A program made the position numbers and the translations under genes. From Tipula vernalis (lineage: Eukaryota; Arthropoda; Insecta; Diptera; Tipulidae), in contig OY282560.1 in the NCBI GenBank assembly GCA_958295665.1, positions 145,506,091 through 145,570,090 of the forward strand: a DNA stretch of 64,000 bases, read 5' to 3'. Below the pieces are notes generated by a model. The model made no database searches. It was not told the DNA's origin and was given only the letters and a program-made list of their open reading frames with translations. Each line of letters opens with the position of its first letter. The first letter of the stretch is position 1. Below are positions 47,586 through 59,114 of the stretch, in pieces.

Positions 47586-50548
47586 CACAGTTGGGCACAT
47601 CCGTGTAAAAAACCATTTTTTTACATTTTACAAGTAAAAAATGTAAAAATCTACGTAAATTACATTAAAATGTAAATTATATGTAAACAAATTTACATTT
47701 TAAAAGTAACAAATAATAATAAGTAATTAATTAACTGAAAATTTAAGATATAAAGTTAATAAAAATTATAATTATATCTTTATTAAAGTGTAAATTACAT
47801 TTATAGATATTGCGTTTTTAGTTTTCTACATTTAAAATTCTTTTTTCTACATAATATCTTAATGAAATACCATCTGTTTGATAATATTAAAAAAATCTAC
47901 TATTCACTAAAACTAACCAACGTCTTCTAGTGACCTTTTCGACAAATCTTAAATAATTTAAAAGTGAAGACATTTTACTATATCAAAATAATTTTCTTTT
48001 TTATTATTAATAACAAGCCATTTTTAAAAAGTTCTCTAATTTTTGATCAAATTTAAATGTGAAAAATGCATCATTCTAAAACTCGCTCTGTGAAATTTAT
48101 CATTCGCTCTTCTTTGATCGAATAATCATTATCACATGAAAAATGTGGATATTTTTCTAAATACATAATTTGTACATCTATACCTTGAGCTGCTCTATTT
48201 CCGACAGTAATGTTAACAATTTTCAAATAGAAAAGAGAATGTCAACATCATTTAAAAGAAGATCGAAAAGGCTCGGACTGAACTCTGTATACAATTTTGT
48301 TCTCTGGTTCTTAACTGCTTATATACCACATACGCTAATAAGAGAAATAAAATAATTTTGATACCAATTAAAACATTTTTATTATTTGTTTATTTATTAG
48401 TTAATTCAATTTCTTTTTAAATTGATCAGAACTTCCATAGTTCAGAACTTCTTATAATTATCGTTCAAAGTTTATCACAATCAGTTAAAAAATATTCAAG
48501 TTTCATCTTAATTGGCCATACCTTTGTCAGAATTCGATACATCATGTCAATATACCATACCAGAATAAAATAAATTGTGTTAAAAATCGACATTTTATAT
48601 CAGAATTCAGAAATAGATACGTCATATCAGGATTCGATAAATCATAACAGAATTCGATGTCGTATCAGAATTTGAATCTTTGATGTCAAAATTCGATATC
48701 TAATGTCAGAATTCCATACTTTATGTCAGAATTAGATATGCAATACCAGAATTTGTATTTATGATGTCAGAATTCGATATATCATGCCACAATTCGATAT
48801 ATCACATATTCGAGATATTATTACGTCAGAATTTGTTACTTTAAAATTAGAATTTATGATGTCACAATTGGTCACAATTGATATATCAAGCCAGAATTTG
48901 ATATGTCGTGCCAGAATTTAAATTTATGATGTCAGAATTGATTCAACCCTTCTGAATTTGATACGTCATGTCAGAATTTACATTTTTGTTGTCGGAATAT
49001 ATGTATGTATCATAGGTGTCCAATCACGGCATAGTTCAATATATCAAGTCAGGATTTGATTTTATGATATCAGAGTTCGATATATTGTGTCAGAATTCGA
49101 CATTATGGTATGATATATCATGGAAAAACTCAATAAATAATTTTAAAATATGTCACGCTAGAATCCGATATGTCCTGTCAAAATTAGAGTTAATGCTGTC
49201 TAAATTCGATATGTCTGAAGTCAGAATTTGAATTTTTTGGTGTTGGAATTCTGTGTATCATAATTCTACAAAGGACGTTAAAATTCGATATGACATGTCA
49301 GAATATGAATTGATAATGTCAAAATTGTATATCTTATGCGAAAATCAGATAAATGATGACCGAATTCGATATGTAGAGCCAGAATTTGAGTTATTTATAT
49401 CTAGATTTAATGTCATTTCAGAATTCGAAATGCCTTGTCACAATTTGATAAATCTCTCATGAAGCCTTCAGAATTCCTAATATTATCTCAAAATTCGATA
49501 TGTTATCTCAGAATTCTAGATGCTATATCAGAATTTCAATTTTTGGTTTTAGAATATGACGTAAGAATTCGATATCACAAGTCAAATTTTATATATCACA
49601 TCGATATTTTAACTTTTTCCATATTCCACATATTCGGTCAAAATTCGACATGTCTTGTCAGAATTCAAAAGGTTTTATCATAATTTGGTATATCATCTCA
49701 TGACTTCAGAATTCGATATTTATCATCTCAAAATTCGAGATCTTATCAGAATTGGATATATCATCCCAGAATTCAATACAATTTATTGAATTTTGATACG
49801 GTATATCGAATTCTGACATAACATCTTGAATTTTGGGATGATATATTAAATCTTCTTAAGTCTTGAGAAGATTTATCAAAGAATTCAATATCTTTTGTCA
49901 AAATTCGATAAATCTTTTCAGCGTTTGACTTTATGATGTCAGAATTCGATAATTCATGTCAGAGCTTGAGTTGTGGATGTTAAAATTCGAAATGTCATGC
50001 CGGAATTCGATAATCATATAAGATTTTGTGCTGTTGATTGCAAAATTCTATATATCGTGTCTGAATTCGATAGGTTTTCCAAAATTTGAATTTTTATGAC
50101 AGAATTTTACAACAGGATAGGTCGTTCAATAAGTCATTAGATAAATCATATTCGAATTTGAAATTGCGATGTCGGAATACGATAACTCATATGAGAATTC
50201 GATATACTAGTATGATGCTAAAATTCTAAATGTCCTGTCAGAATTCAATATATCATGGTAAAGACCGGTCTTTCTAAGAAATACCTAATATAACGACTGA
50301 AAATACCTAATATAATACCTAACTATCTCCCCCTTTTTTTTAGCATTATATTATTAAAGTACTAATAATAATTTTGACATACAATACCTTTTATTACAGT
50401 TAGGTGATATAATTAGTATATTTAATTTACGGTACAGTTTTTTGCGTTTTTTCATACATAATGTATAAAATGACCTTATGTAAATTATACGTTTTTTACG
50501 TGTAAAAACTGTGTAAATTACATAGTGTAATTTACTCGCCCAACCGTG
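47586..50548. mobile_element. hAT-like element carrying a satellite array
   Basis: CACAGTTGGGC (47586) and GCCCAACCGTG (to 50548) are inverted with one mismatch, and GTTTTATC flanks both sides, an 8-bp duplication as in hAT elements. Subterminal regions at both ends contain repeated GTAAATTACA/TGTAAATTAT phrases (47610-47710 and 50470-50535). The interior (48525-50265) is a GAATTC-rich satellite. No transposase motif was found, so it is non-autonomous. Confidence 0.87.
48525..50265 (+). repeat. GTCAGAATTCGATATATCAT satellite, ~20-bp unit
   Basis: About 1.7 kb of imperfect units on the theme ATGTCAGAATTCGATATATC, with many variants (AAATTCG, GAATTTGA). A short part (49785-49870) is in inverted orientation (TATCGAATTCTGACATAACA). 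Reading frames across it are repeat artefacts. Confidence 0.92.
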
Positions 50549-50830
50549 GTTTTATCACTCTTTTGCCCAAACTGGTGATAAAACAGGAGTGAACGAATAT
50601 CACGTCGAAACTAATGTCGAATCGTCCCGAGTTGAAAGCTTCCTAAAGAGGCAAGACCGAGAAAAACACGTCAAATTCGATCAAACGTGAAGATTCTGCT
50701 CAAAAGTCCTTACAACCAGGTCGTACGGTCAATAAGGAGTACTGCCTGGATTATACATTTTTGGTCAAAACGGTCTCTGTATTCGCCTTACAAGGTCCCT
50801 GTGACTTCTTCCTGTTTCAAAAAACAAATT
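50549..50830 (+). pseudogene. old mariner transposase, right part
   Basis: After the 8-bp duplication the frame reads TGDKTGVNEYHVETNVESS (expected TGDETWV-Y-YDVETK-QS), then in shifted frames PRKTRQIRSNVKILL, PGRTVNKEYCLDY and PCDFFLFQKT. The last corresponds to the third catalytic Asp block (normally SPDLAPCDFFLFPKL). The HDNA block is missing. The order fits a DD34D mariner of the TGDETW type, a different lineage from the mauritiana-type copies. Confidence 0.65.
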
Positions 50831-50959
50831 GCCAAACACATAGAAACTGCATAGCTTTTTATACAACCCACAGTAATCTAAGCGTCCAATATGGCTTCAA
50901 CAAATGTCAAGATACTGCAGGGATACGTGGGGGGTTGGCCCCAGCAAAAATAGGCCTAT

Positions 50960-51974
50960 AGGAAATTCATAAATTCCACGATTTTTTGATCATACCATTA
51001 TCAGCTAATTTTCTTTCGAGCTTTCCTTATTTGTCGAAAATATTTGATATTCGTAATGGAGGTTATATGACCAAATTGATTTCATTTTTTTCACATTTTC
51101 CCGCATTTAGATATTTGGGCTTTACGAAAACTCTAAAAACGACTTTTCCATTTTTTGTAAGACAAATTTGGCACGCGATTTGCGATTACTGTTATATATA
51201 AAGCATTATTCCTTTATATTCGAACCCGGGGTTGATATTATATTAAGATGTTTTTCACCGGGTGGTCTATAAAGTTAAATATTTTTCACTACAAACGTAT
51301 CTTGCAACTGCAAGGGGGGGGGGGGTAAAAATTGTTTCAGAAAAAAGTTGTTTTTTTGCCAATTTGTCGTAATAAATGTACGTCTGCAATAAAATTATCA
51401 AGTTGACCATCACCGATCATTTTAAGGACATCAAAAATAACTTAATTATGTCTCAAGACAAAACAATTTTGTTTTCGAAAGTTTTTGGGCTTACCAATAA
51501 AACGGAATTGTTATAAGCTTTATTTCGAAGCAAAATAAAAATTGTTGTAGTTTATGGTCATTACACAATGTTGCCGCTTCTTAATTTATTTAAACAGCTA
51601 ACCGTCACTCACATATTTTAATCGGAAACCGCTGTGCAATTGGGAAAGGCAATTATGCCGGAGCTTCCATCCAACCCATTCAAGATGTTACTTGTATCTT
51701 CGATCCGTTTATGCAAAGACAAAAACATGATACCATTTTTGTAATGATCTTTTACTATTCGCATTTGGATTCTGTCCATAGAATGTTTGGAAAAAAAGGA
51801 AAGTAGGGCCGAAGAAGCAGTTCTTTAAAATAATGCCCCTAAAAAAACGTATTTTTGATGGTTTTCAATACCATATTTTTACTCGTCAATTTCTCTAAAA
51901 TCCCAAGTTTACATAAGTAAAGACCTAACTAGCGAGTCAGTAATGACTTTAAGTAAGAATGCAATCTACAGATC
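50960..51974. other. intergenic, nothing recognised
   Basis: Contains a 12-base G run (51314-51325). A GC-richer patch at 51620-51720 reads GNRCAIGKGNYAGASIQPIQ on plus but I do not recognise it. Confidence 0.4.
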
Positions 51975-51976
51975 TA

Positions 51977-52838
51977 AAAATAACCGAAATTTTAATGTAA
52001 ATCATAGAACACGTAGCGTTATCTATTAAACGTTTGTAGCGTTAGAAAGGTACATGTTTATTTTTTAGAACGCAGCTAAGTTCATGCTAATCGGTTGACA
52101 GGTTACAAAATTACACATTTATGTCGTAAAAGCATAATGGAACAAAGAGCAAATATTAAATTTTGTTTTAAACTCGGTAAAAAATTTGCTGAAACTTACG
52201 AATTGTTAAAAAAAGTTTATGGTGATGATTGTATGAGTCGTACTCAAGTTTACACGATTTAAAAATGGCCGTGACGATTTAAATGATGATCCAAGACCTG
52301 GACGACCAAAAGCATAAAATCATGCTGAGTTAGTGGAAAAAGTACGTGAAATAATCGCTATCGATGCAAATTTCACTGTGAGAATGCTGGCAGAAGAATT
52401 AAATTCATCTTACGGCTACAATCTACACAATATTAACTGAAGATTTGGGTATAAGAAAGGTCTGTGCACGGTCATATCAGATAAATGAAGATCATAAAGT
52501 CGCTCGTGTAGAGCATTGCAAAGACATGAAAAAATAGATTTGAGTCATCGACCACCCTCCGTATTCGCATGATCTATCACCGTGTAACTATTTTCTATTC
52601 CTAAAACTGAAAACTGCAATGAAAGGAGCTTTTAACGATGACATTTCAGCCATTCAAGCAGCCGTGACACAGGTGCTAAAGAACATCCGAAAAACGGTGT
52701 TTAAAAAGTCTTTAGATAAATTGGTTGATCTTTCCAAACATTGTATTAACTTAAATGGATCCTATTTTGAATAAATATTAGCTTTGAAACATAATACCAT
52801 GCTTGTTTTATTCTATAACTAAAAAGTTCGGTTATATT
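51977..52838 (+). mobile_element. internally deleted mariner (862 bp)
   Basis: The left end AAAATAACCGAAATTTTAAT (51977) and the reverse complement of the right end, AATATAACCGAACTTTTTAG (to 52838), are inverted repeats with a few changes. TA flanks each (51975-51976, 52839-52840). The flanks read GATC-TA and TA-GATC. Confidence 0.85.
52137..52774 (+). pseudogene. mariner transposase, core deleted
   Basis: Starts MEQRANIKFCFKLGKKFAET at 52137, continues YELLKKVYGDDCMSRTQVYT and, after stops and shifts, DDPRPGRPKA, VREIIAIDANFTVRMLAEEL, NSSYG and TEDLGIRKVCAR. Around HCKDMKK (about 52530) it jumps to HPPYSHDLSPCNYFLFLKLK and runs to HCINLNGSYFE, stop at 52774. The first two catalytic aspartates are deleted; the third has become Asn (PCN for PCD). 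The family is one with an MEQRxNIKFC start, different from the mauritiana copies. Confidence 0.85.
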
Positions 52839-52840
52839 TA

Positions 52841-53575
52841 GATCAAATGTGTATGTTACTCACAAGCGCCACTTTGTCCAGCGCCAGTTTTCACTTAATA
52901 AAGCAAAAAGTAAAGCGAAAACTGAAGGCAACGTTTTCATTGGGAACGTTGCCCTTACAATAGTACACTACATATGGCGTATTTGTAGAGTTCTAGGTAG
53001 ACCATGTGATAGTGTTTACCGGTTTGCTATTCTACCTGAATTTGGTTTGTACAGCTTGTTTAGTTAAAACTTTCAGAATTTTATCTCTCGCCAGTTTTTT
53101 ACAAAGGCTGAGTTCTTGTATCTCTGAATCTCGGAAAACAATTTCTGATAAATGACTCCCGCTACTAGCTCTGCAAACCAGCATTCTTTTACTAAAGTTT
53201 AAAATGACATTGTTACATAATTGGGTCTAAATTTCAATGATACGCTCAATTGTGTTGTCTTTAAGTTGCTGAATTGTTTGATGATCGTTAGCATAAAGTT
53301 TCAAGAAACTAACTCGTAGACGTTTTAAAAGTATCTGAGTCCGAAAATGTAAAAAAATGTCCGTCCGTCTGTCTGGATAGCCATGGTTCGTCGAGAATTC
53401 GATTCGACATTTTTTCCCTCGAGCGTCCATCTTTGTTTCTCTAGTTAAGGCGGAGAATTGAAACGCTTTTGAAAGTTTTACTTCAAGATGGTCAGATACT
53501 TGAAAGATGAATTTACCCAAAACCATGTATGATACTTCTACGTGGTTTTCGATCCACGTTGATAAATTTTCTGTA
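52841..53575. other. intergenic, nothing recognised
   Basis: A short GTCCGTCCGTCTGTCT stretch (53358) lies inside a minus-strand frame that I regard as non-coding. Confidence 0.4.
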
Positions 53576-53579
53576 TAAC

Positions 53580-53990
53580 CTGGTTTGGGGATTGGATTGG
53601 GTGTTGAGTTTGCGGTTGAGTTGAGAGTTGAGGTACCTTCCATTTGCGGGTTGAGTTGGAGTTGAGTTGGAGTTTGAGTTAGGGTTTAGTGAGCAGTTCA
53701 TTCAGTTGGTGGTTGTGTTGAGGTTGAGTTGGGGTTGAATTGGGGTTGCTTTGGGGTTGTGTGAGTGGTTTATTTAGGGCTTTATTTCGGATGAGTAGAG
53801 GGTTGAGTTAGAAGTTAGCTTTAGTTTTTTCGAGTTGAGTTGAGGTACACATTTAATTTTTCGAACCGTGGTGATGAGGATTGAGTTGAGCGTTGAGTTA
53901 GAGGTTGCGTTTAGGATTGAGCTAGGGTCGAGTAGAATGCTCAAGACAAACATCATTTGGGGAATTATTTGAGAGTTAGGTTGAGGGTGA
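53580..53990 (-). repeat. GGTTGAGTTGGGGTTGAG minisatellite
   Basis: Irregular units on GTTGAGTTG[G/A]GGTTGAG. The complement of the same repeat appears at 55960-56310 and 57715-57905. Confidence 0.88.
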
Positions 53991-54164
53991 AGTGAAGATT
54001 AGATTAATCCTTGTGTTCAGATCAAAAGAAGTATACACCCGACCCACCCGGATGGCTTCGTGTATTTTTTAAATTAAAACCGATTTCTGTTAAGGGAAGG
54101 GCACAGCCCTTGGTTTTTTTAAATAGTTACCTATGTTGCTGGTGTTATGACTATTAAAATTAAT

Positions 54165-54176
54165 GTTGAAAACAAC
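54165..54176 (+). other. direct repeat flanking the 843-bp palindrome, left
   Basis: GTTGAAAACAAC, identical to 55020-55031; the real duplication may be 8-12 bp because the element ends are themselves palindromic. Confidence 0.8.
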
Positions 54177-55019
54177 GTACGTGAAATTTGTCCTAATTTG
54201 CCTTAAGTTGTCCTAAGTTATCCTAAGTACATATGTCCTAAGTATTTTTAAATCTGTTGGTATAAAAGTTTCGTTATTAGGAATTCATATTGAATAATAA
54301 AAATTATGCTTAAGATTTACTCTTACAAAACAAATTTAAATTTTTTCTGTGGCGCGATATATTCTGATAGTGAATGTATAAAATCAGATCATTTCCTAAA
54401 AACTGAGGAATTTTCAGAAAAACTGTGTTTGGTCGTGTTTGTTTGCAAATTTTCTTGTGAAAAATCTAGGAAGTGGCCAACAAAATGTGCACAATTCTAA
54501 GTTGTTATAAGGTCTTATCTATTCGAAAAATACTTCACTTTTGAAAAAAGTAGCGGATTAGGGTATTTAGGACAACCATTTCATACATATATTCGATATA
54601 TTATATTAGATTACGTCAAACATGGTTGTCCTAAATACCCTAATCCCCTACTTTTTCAAAAGTGAAGTATTTTTCGAATAGATAAGACCTTATAACAACT
54701 TAGAATTGTGCACATTTTGTTGGCCACTTCCTAGATTTTTCACAAGAAAATTTGCAAACAAACACGACCAAACACAGTTTTTCTGAAAATTCCTCAGTTT
54801 TTAGGAAATGATCTGATTTTATACATTCACTATCAGAATATATCGCGCCACAGAAAAAATTTAAATTTGTTTTGTAAGAGTAAATCTTAAGCATAATTTT
54901 TATTATTTCAATATGATTTAAATAAATTCGTAATAACGAAACTTTTACATCAACACATTTAAAAAAAACTTAGGAACTACTAAGGACAACTTAAGGAAAA
55001 TTAGGACAAATTTCACGTA
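54177..55019. mobile_element. 843-bp foldback element, almost entirely inverted repeat
   Basis: Arms of about 400 bases, starting GTACGTGAAATTTGTCCTAA, are near identical and separated by only about 40 bases (54583-54625). A 64-codon frame (beginning MLKIYSYKTNLNFFCGAIYS) is therefore exactly repeated on both strands (54306-54500 plus, 54700-54894 minus). That identity shows there is no difference at all over about 195 bases. Outer arm parts carry TCCTAAG repeats that differ slightly. Flanked by direct GTTGAAAACAAC. Confidence 0.93.
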
Positions 55020-55031
55020 CGTTGAAAACAA

Positions 55032-55930
55032 CCAATTCCATTAATTATAACGAGCCACTAGCTCGAGCGAGCAGAGGGTATTTATAGTCAGGGCTGAGCT
55101 TGCCAAACGTAGCGCACGGAACTTCAAGTGTTAAAAAAAATGTAAATCTCTGAAATGTTCAGACCCACGAGAGAACTGATTAGAATGTACGATGAGTTGT
55201 TAAATTTAGTAGACATCATAAGCGAAAATTGAGCTATCGAATATTTAATTTCTTAATGAAATTGGGTTCAGCAACGAATAAAGCTAACTATATCCGTTTC
55301 AGTAACTTCGAACGAACCCGATTTCTGTAAATTAAAATTAATAAAAAATATATTTAAGAACTTCTATGACACAAGGACGATCATTATCATTATGAGAAAA
55401 GTTAATTTTTTTAGCAAAGGTTTTGCAATCTCGAATTCTGGAATCCGGAATTTTAAAATTGTTCGGGGTTTCGCGATTTTTTAGGTATTTGTTTGTTTTC
55501 ATTACCCGAATCACCGCCTAATAGTTATTCAAACCTTCCGAAATTATTTAAGAGTAGAACTCAATTATTTAGAAATATTTGTGACAATTGGGACAAGCAG
55601 CACGTTCAATTTAAATCAGCGTCCTTATTTTAGCGGTTACGTTAGTTTTTCCTATGGAAATTGTTTATAAAAATTTCATTTAATTTTTGGATTTATAAAA
55701 TGAAGCGATGCCGAGAGTAAAAATTATTAAATTCTGGCTCCCGAAAATGCTCAAAACTGTGTGGGATTGCAAATCCTAAGTGTGATGCATATAACTAATT
55801 ATCTTGAAAATTAAATAAAATATTTTTCACTGTAGAAAATATTTAAAAATAGGGTTTTTGCGCATATGGACACGCGGAAGGGCAGGGTGTGTATCAAAAA
55901 TTTAAATGGTAAAAATATCAAGGGCTGAAA
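55032..55930. other. intergenic, nothing recognised
   Basis: No motif recognised. Confidence 0.45.
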
Positions 55931-55959
55931 CCTCATAAGGTGATCAGAACTTCGGTCAT

Positions 55960-56310
55960 TAATTCAGCTCCCATATCAATGGCCAAACTAGCCATCAATT
56001 AAATCACCAAATCAACCCTTAATCCACTTTCAAATCAATCTTTATCCTGACTCCAAATCAACTCTTAAATAATTCTCCAACCGAGCGACTAGCACCCCCA
56101 TGCAAGCCTAACTTAATCCTAATTCTACGTCAACTCAACTTAGCTCGACCTAAATCCCATCCCTCTGCTCAACTCTTCACTTATTTTCCAATCCAATCCC
56201 AAAATTAGCTCGATTCGAAAGCCACACGCGTGTATGAACTTGACTCAATCTAACCTCCAACTAAACCCTAAACTCGATCTCAAATTAATCCCTAACCGAT
56301 CTTCTCATAC
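55960..56310 (+). repeat. degenerate CAACTCAACCCTAAATC minisatellite
   Basis: Irregular units such as AAATCAACCCTTAATCCAC and AACTCAACTTAGCTCGACC; complement of the array at 53580-53990. Confidence 0.7.
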
Positions 56311-56319
56311 CATTATTCC

Positions 56320-56990
56320 ATTATTCCATCAAACCTCATGACATTATACCATTAAACAATCACACAATCGTACCATCGTTCCATAGTGACGTCGAACCAT
56401 CCCACCGACACACCATGATGTATATTTTATCATCAATCCACCAAAGCTTCATACCACCAGAAAATCATAGCATCATAAAATCGTACCATTGTATCATCAT
56501 ATAAACATACCATCATACCACTATACTATCGTACCATCATACCGCCCCTATAATCATACCATCATACCATCGCAGCATCATACCATCATACTGTCAGGCC
56601 ATGATATCATCATAACATCCAACCGTCATACCATTATGCCGTCATACCATCACACTCTCATACCGTTACACCATCATTCTAGAATAAATACCGTCGTACC
56701 ATCGTACGTTGTATCATATATACAATCATACCATCACACCTTCACCAAATAATATCAATCCCTCATACCACTATATCATCATAACATCACACAATCATAC
56801 TATCATGTATACCATCTTACCATGATACAATCTTACCATCGTACTGTCATACCATCATATCATTATACCAGCATACCATCGTACCATCATACCATCATAC
56901 CATCATACCATCATACCATCATACCATCTTATCATCATACGATCATACTATCATAACAACATACCATCATAACATTATACCATCATGCAG
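56320..56990 (+). repeat. (CATACCAT) microsatellite
   Basis: About 670 bases of CATACCATCATACCAT-type units, best preserved at 56870-56935, with interspersed variants. The His/Tyr/Ser frame through it is an artefact. Confidence 0.95.
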
Positions 56991-57064
56991 GCTTTACACT
57001 TCAAATTGATCCCTTTACACTTCAATCTGAACATTTTACATTTCATATTGGATCTTTTACTTTT

Positions 57065-57506
57065 TGAATGGCCAATTAAGACGAAGCTTGACTATTCCTT
57101 AACCGATTATGACGAAAATTGCCATATGCGTTGGAAATGGGATTCTAAAATAATTTTTGGACAAAGTTCTGTAATATGGTCAGTAAGAATATAACTTAGC
57201 TATTAGTCGCTTATGATGAATTTTGACGGTTCCAACGAATAGAAGGGCATGTGAACAGAAATTATTTTTCCATCCTCCTTATCCATATTCCAGAACTTCA
57301 TCCAAAAAAACATTTTAGAATCACATTTCCAAAGCCCAATCCGAATTTGATCATAATTGGTTGAGAAACAGACAATTTCCATCTTCCTTGGACATATTCC
57401 AGAACTTCATCTAAAAATCATTTTAGAATCTCATTTCCAAAGCGGATGTCAAATTTGACTAAAACCCGGTAAGAAATAGATAAGTTACATCTTAATTGGC
57501 CATTCA
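57065..57506. repeat. foldback element with internal duplication
   Basis: TGAATGGCCAATTAAGA (57065) recurs inverted to 57506. Arms contain TTGGAAATG[G/A]GATTCTAAAAT. The right side is duplicated in tandem, about 95 bases (57289-57395 and 57385-57480; both with CATATTCCAGAACTTCATC). Confidence 0.78.
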
Positions 57507-57714
57507 TATAATTTGCTAAAGGTTCAATTTGAAATATTAAAGGTTCAATTTGAGGTTTGAGATATTAACCTTTCTTAAATATTAAACAATATTTGTGTAC
57601 GGTTTGGTTCAAATCGACCAAGGCGTGTGGATTTGTTTAAATACGTTACACTTATGCTGTACGTACATACAAGCACTCACTTATATAGATTCCTCATCTG
57701 CTCACTAAATACTA

Positions 57715-57905
57715 ATTCAGCCCCAACTCAACCCCAATTCAACCCGCAAATGGGCCTCAACTTAACCCTCAACCCAAACGCTAACTCTATTTATTTCAAT
57801 CCTCAAACCAGCATATATAAAACATTGGCCAACCCCAACTCAACTCCAACTCAACTTTAGCTCAATCTGCAAATTGACCCCAAACTTAACCTTCAACTCA
57901 ACCCC
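57715..57905 (+). repeat. CAACCCCAACTCAAC minisatellite
   Basis: Units like CCCCAACTCAACCCCAATTC; same family as 53580-53990 (complement). Confidence 0.88.
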
Positions 57906-57909
57906 AATA

Positions 57910-58580
57910 TTAAATATTTTTATAACCAGATATTTTCGGTCAATTCATATGGCAGGTAACCGACCCTCTTAACGCCCAGGTTCCAAAAGGACTCACATTT
58001 TTTTTGTTGCTTTTTTAGGCTCAGGGACTTTCAAAACGTTGAGAAAAGTGGTTTTGGACCGACAAAATGTTTACTCATTTTTGACAGGATTTCAATACTT
58101 TGGCCTTTGTAGACCGATGTAACAACTTAATGTAAGCAAGGGTTCCTCAGAGTGAGATTTAGTACTACTAAAGAGCGAGACAATACAATATAGGGTATAT
58201 AACACTAAGCATTTAGCAGTAATTCATTTTAAAATAGCTGACTGCATATAAAAACCAAGAATTTCCAGGTCATAGTGGTGACAATAAATTTCCAAGAATT
58301 TGCTCTGTGCTGATGATTTTTAATTTTTACGAAATTAAAGCCAATTGTACAGTAATTATATATTCATTTACCGGAATAGTATTTTTGTTATTTTTTTTTT
58401 TAAACAAACCACATAACCAAGTTACTCGTACACATAACTATCGTAGCCGTAAACAACAAATCTTTTCTCTCGCCTTTGGAAAAATACCACATCTACTGTA
58501 TTTAATCCCTTCTCGTAAGCGATAATAAACAATTTAAAGTAATTAATTATTTACAGTGAAACTTTTTATTTTTTTTATTT
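57910..58580. other. region upstream of the LRR exon
   Basis: No promoter could be identified with confidence. The end (58561-58584) is a T-rich tract followed by CAG, a plausible splice acceptor. Confidence 0.4.
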
Positions 58581-58584
58581 TCAG

Positions 58585-58932
58585 TTTTTCATCTTAAACT
58601 TGGATTTCGTCGTTGGCGTTGCATTTAAACAGCCAGTTTCAAGGGGAACAGCAACAAACAATAAAAAAAACCAGAAATAGTCTTGCAGACATAATAATAA
58701 TAAAGAAATTAACTAACACAAAATACGACGAAGAAAAAAGTTTTAATGATCTTTTTTGTTTTCTTGTGTGCGATGAAAAGCTAAGAAAAAAGCTAAAAGA
58801 ACAGTCGAGTCAAAAAAAAAAAAAATTTAACCATTTTTCTTTTATTCGCACCGTGTCTTCGCTTTGCCAAGATAAACACGAAAAGTGTTTTATTTTCTTA
58901 AAGTTACAAAATTTTTATTTTCTTAATTAATT
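58585..58932 (+). other. probable 5' untranslated part of the LRR-protein exon
   Basis: Begins after TTTTATTTTCAG at 58584, so it may be a downstream exon whose first exon lies to the left. It contains an open frame from about 58613 without an ATG near its start; I treat it as untranslated. Confidence 0.4.
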
Positions 58933-59114
58933 ATGAAAATAAATAACGTTAAAATGAGTTTTATAACATTTATAATTTTATTGTGTTTAAGTGAATTGTG
59001 TTATGGTCAAACAGTGTGTCCTTCACAATGTGTGTGCCAGGGAACTGTCGTTCGATGTTTAAAACAACATTTGGATCATATACCGCATCCATTGCCGAGT
59101 TATATAACAATGCT
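58933..59114 (+). CDS. first coding exon of a secreted/extracellular LRR protein (peroxidasin-like?)
   Basis: The ATG at 58933 (a second ATG, codon 8, would also give a signal peptide) opens a hydrophobic leader MSFITFIILLCLSELCYG, cut probably after CYG or GQ. Next comes CPSQCVCQGTVVRC, the C-x3-C-x-C-x6-C pattern of the LRR N-terminal cap, then LDHIPHPLPSYITML. The exon ends in phase 2 at CT followed by GTAAGT (59115-59120), so the split Leu would continue into a first repeat. VRC...LP...TML followed by DLRFN is how peroxidasins begin, hence the guess; Slit- or other LRR-family proteins remain possible. Later exons are not in the window. This is the only likely host coding sequence here. 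Confidence 0.78.

Noticed and set aside
48170..49683. Short frames within the satellite
   Set aside because: They follow the ~20-bp repeat unit and share no motif with known proteins.
48525..50265. CRISPR-like array
   Set aside because: Units are contiguous and degenerate with no constant-length unique spacers, and the context is a eukaryotic genome.
53227..53643. 138-codon minus-strand frame
   Set aside because: Its first part is the GGTTGAG minisatellite and its last part contains a GTCCGTCCGTCTGTCT repeat; no domain or conserved motif.
56489..56752. 87-codon His/Tyr/Ser-rich frame
   Set aside because: Direct translation of the CATACCAT microsatellite.
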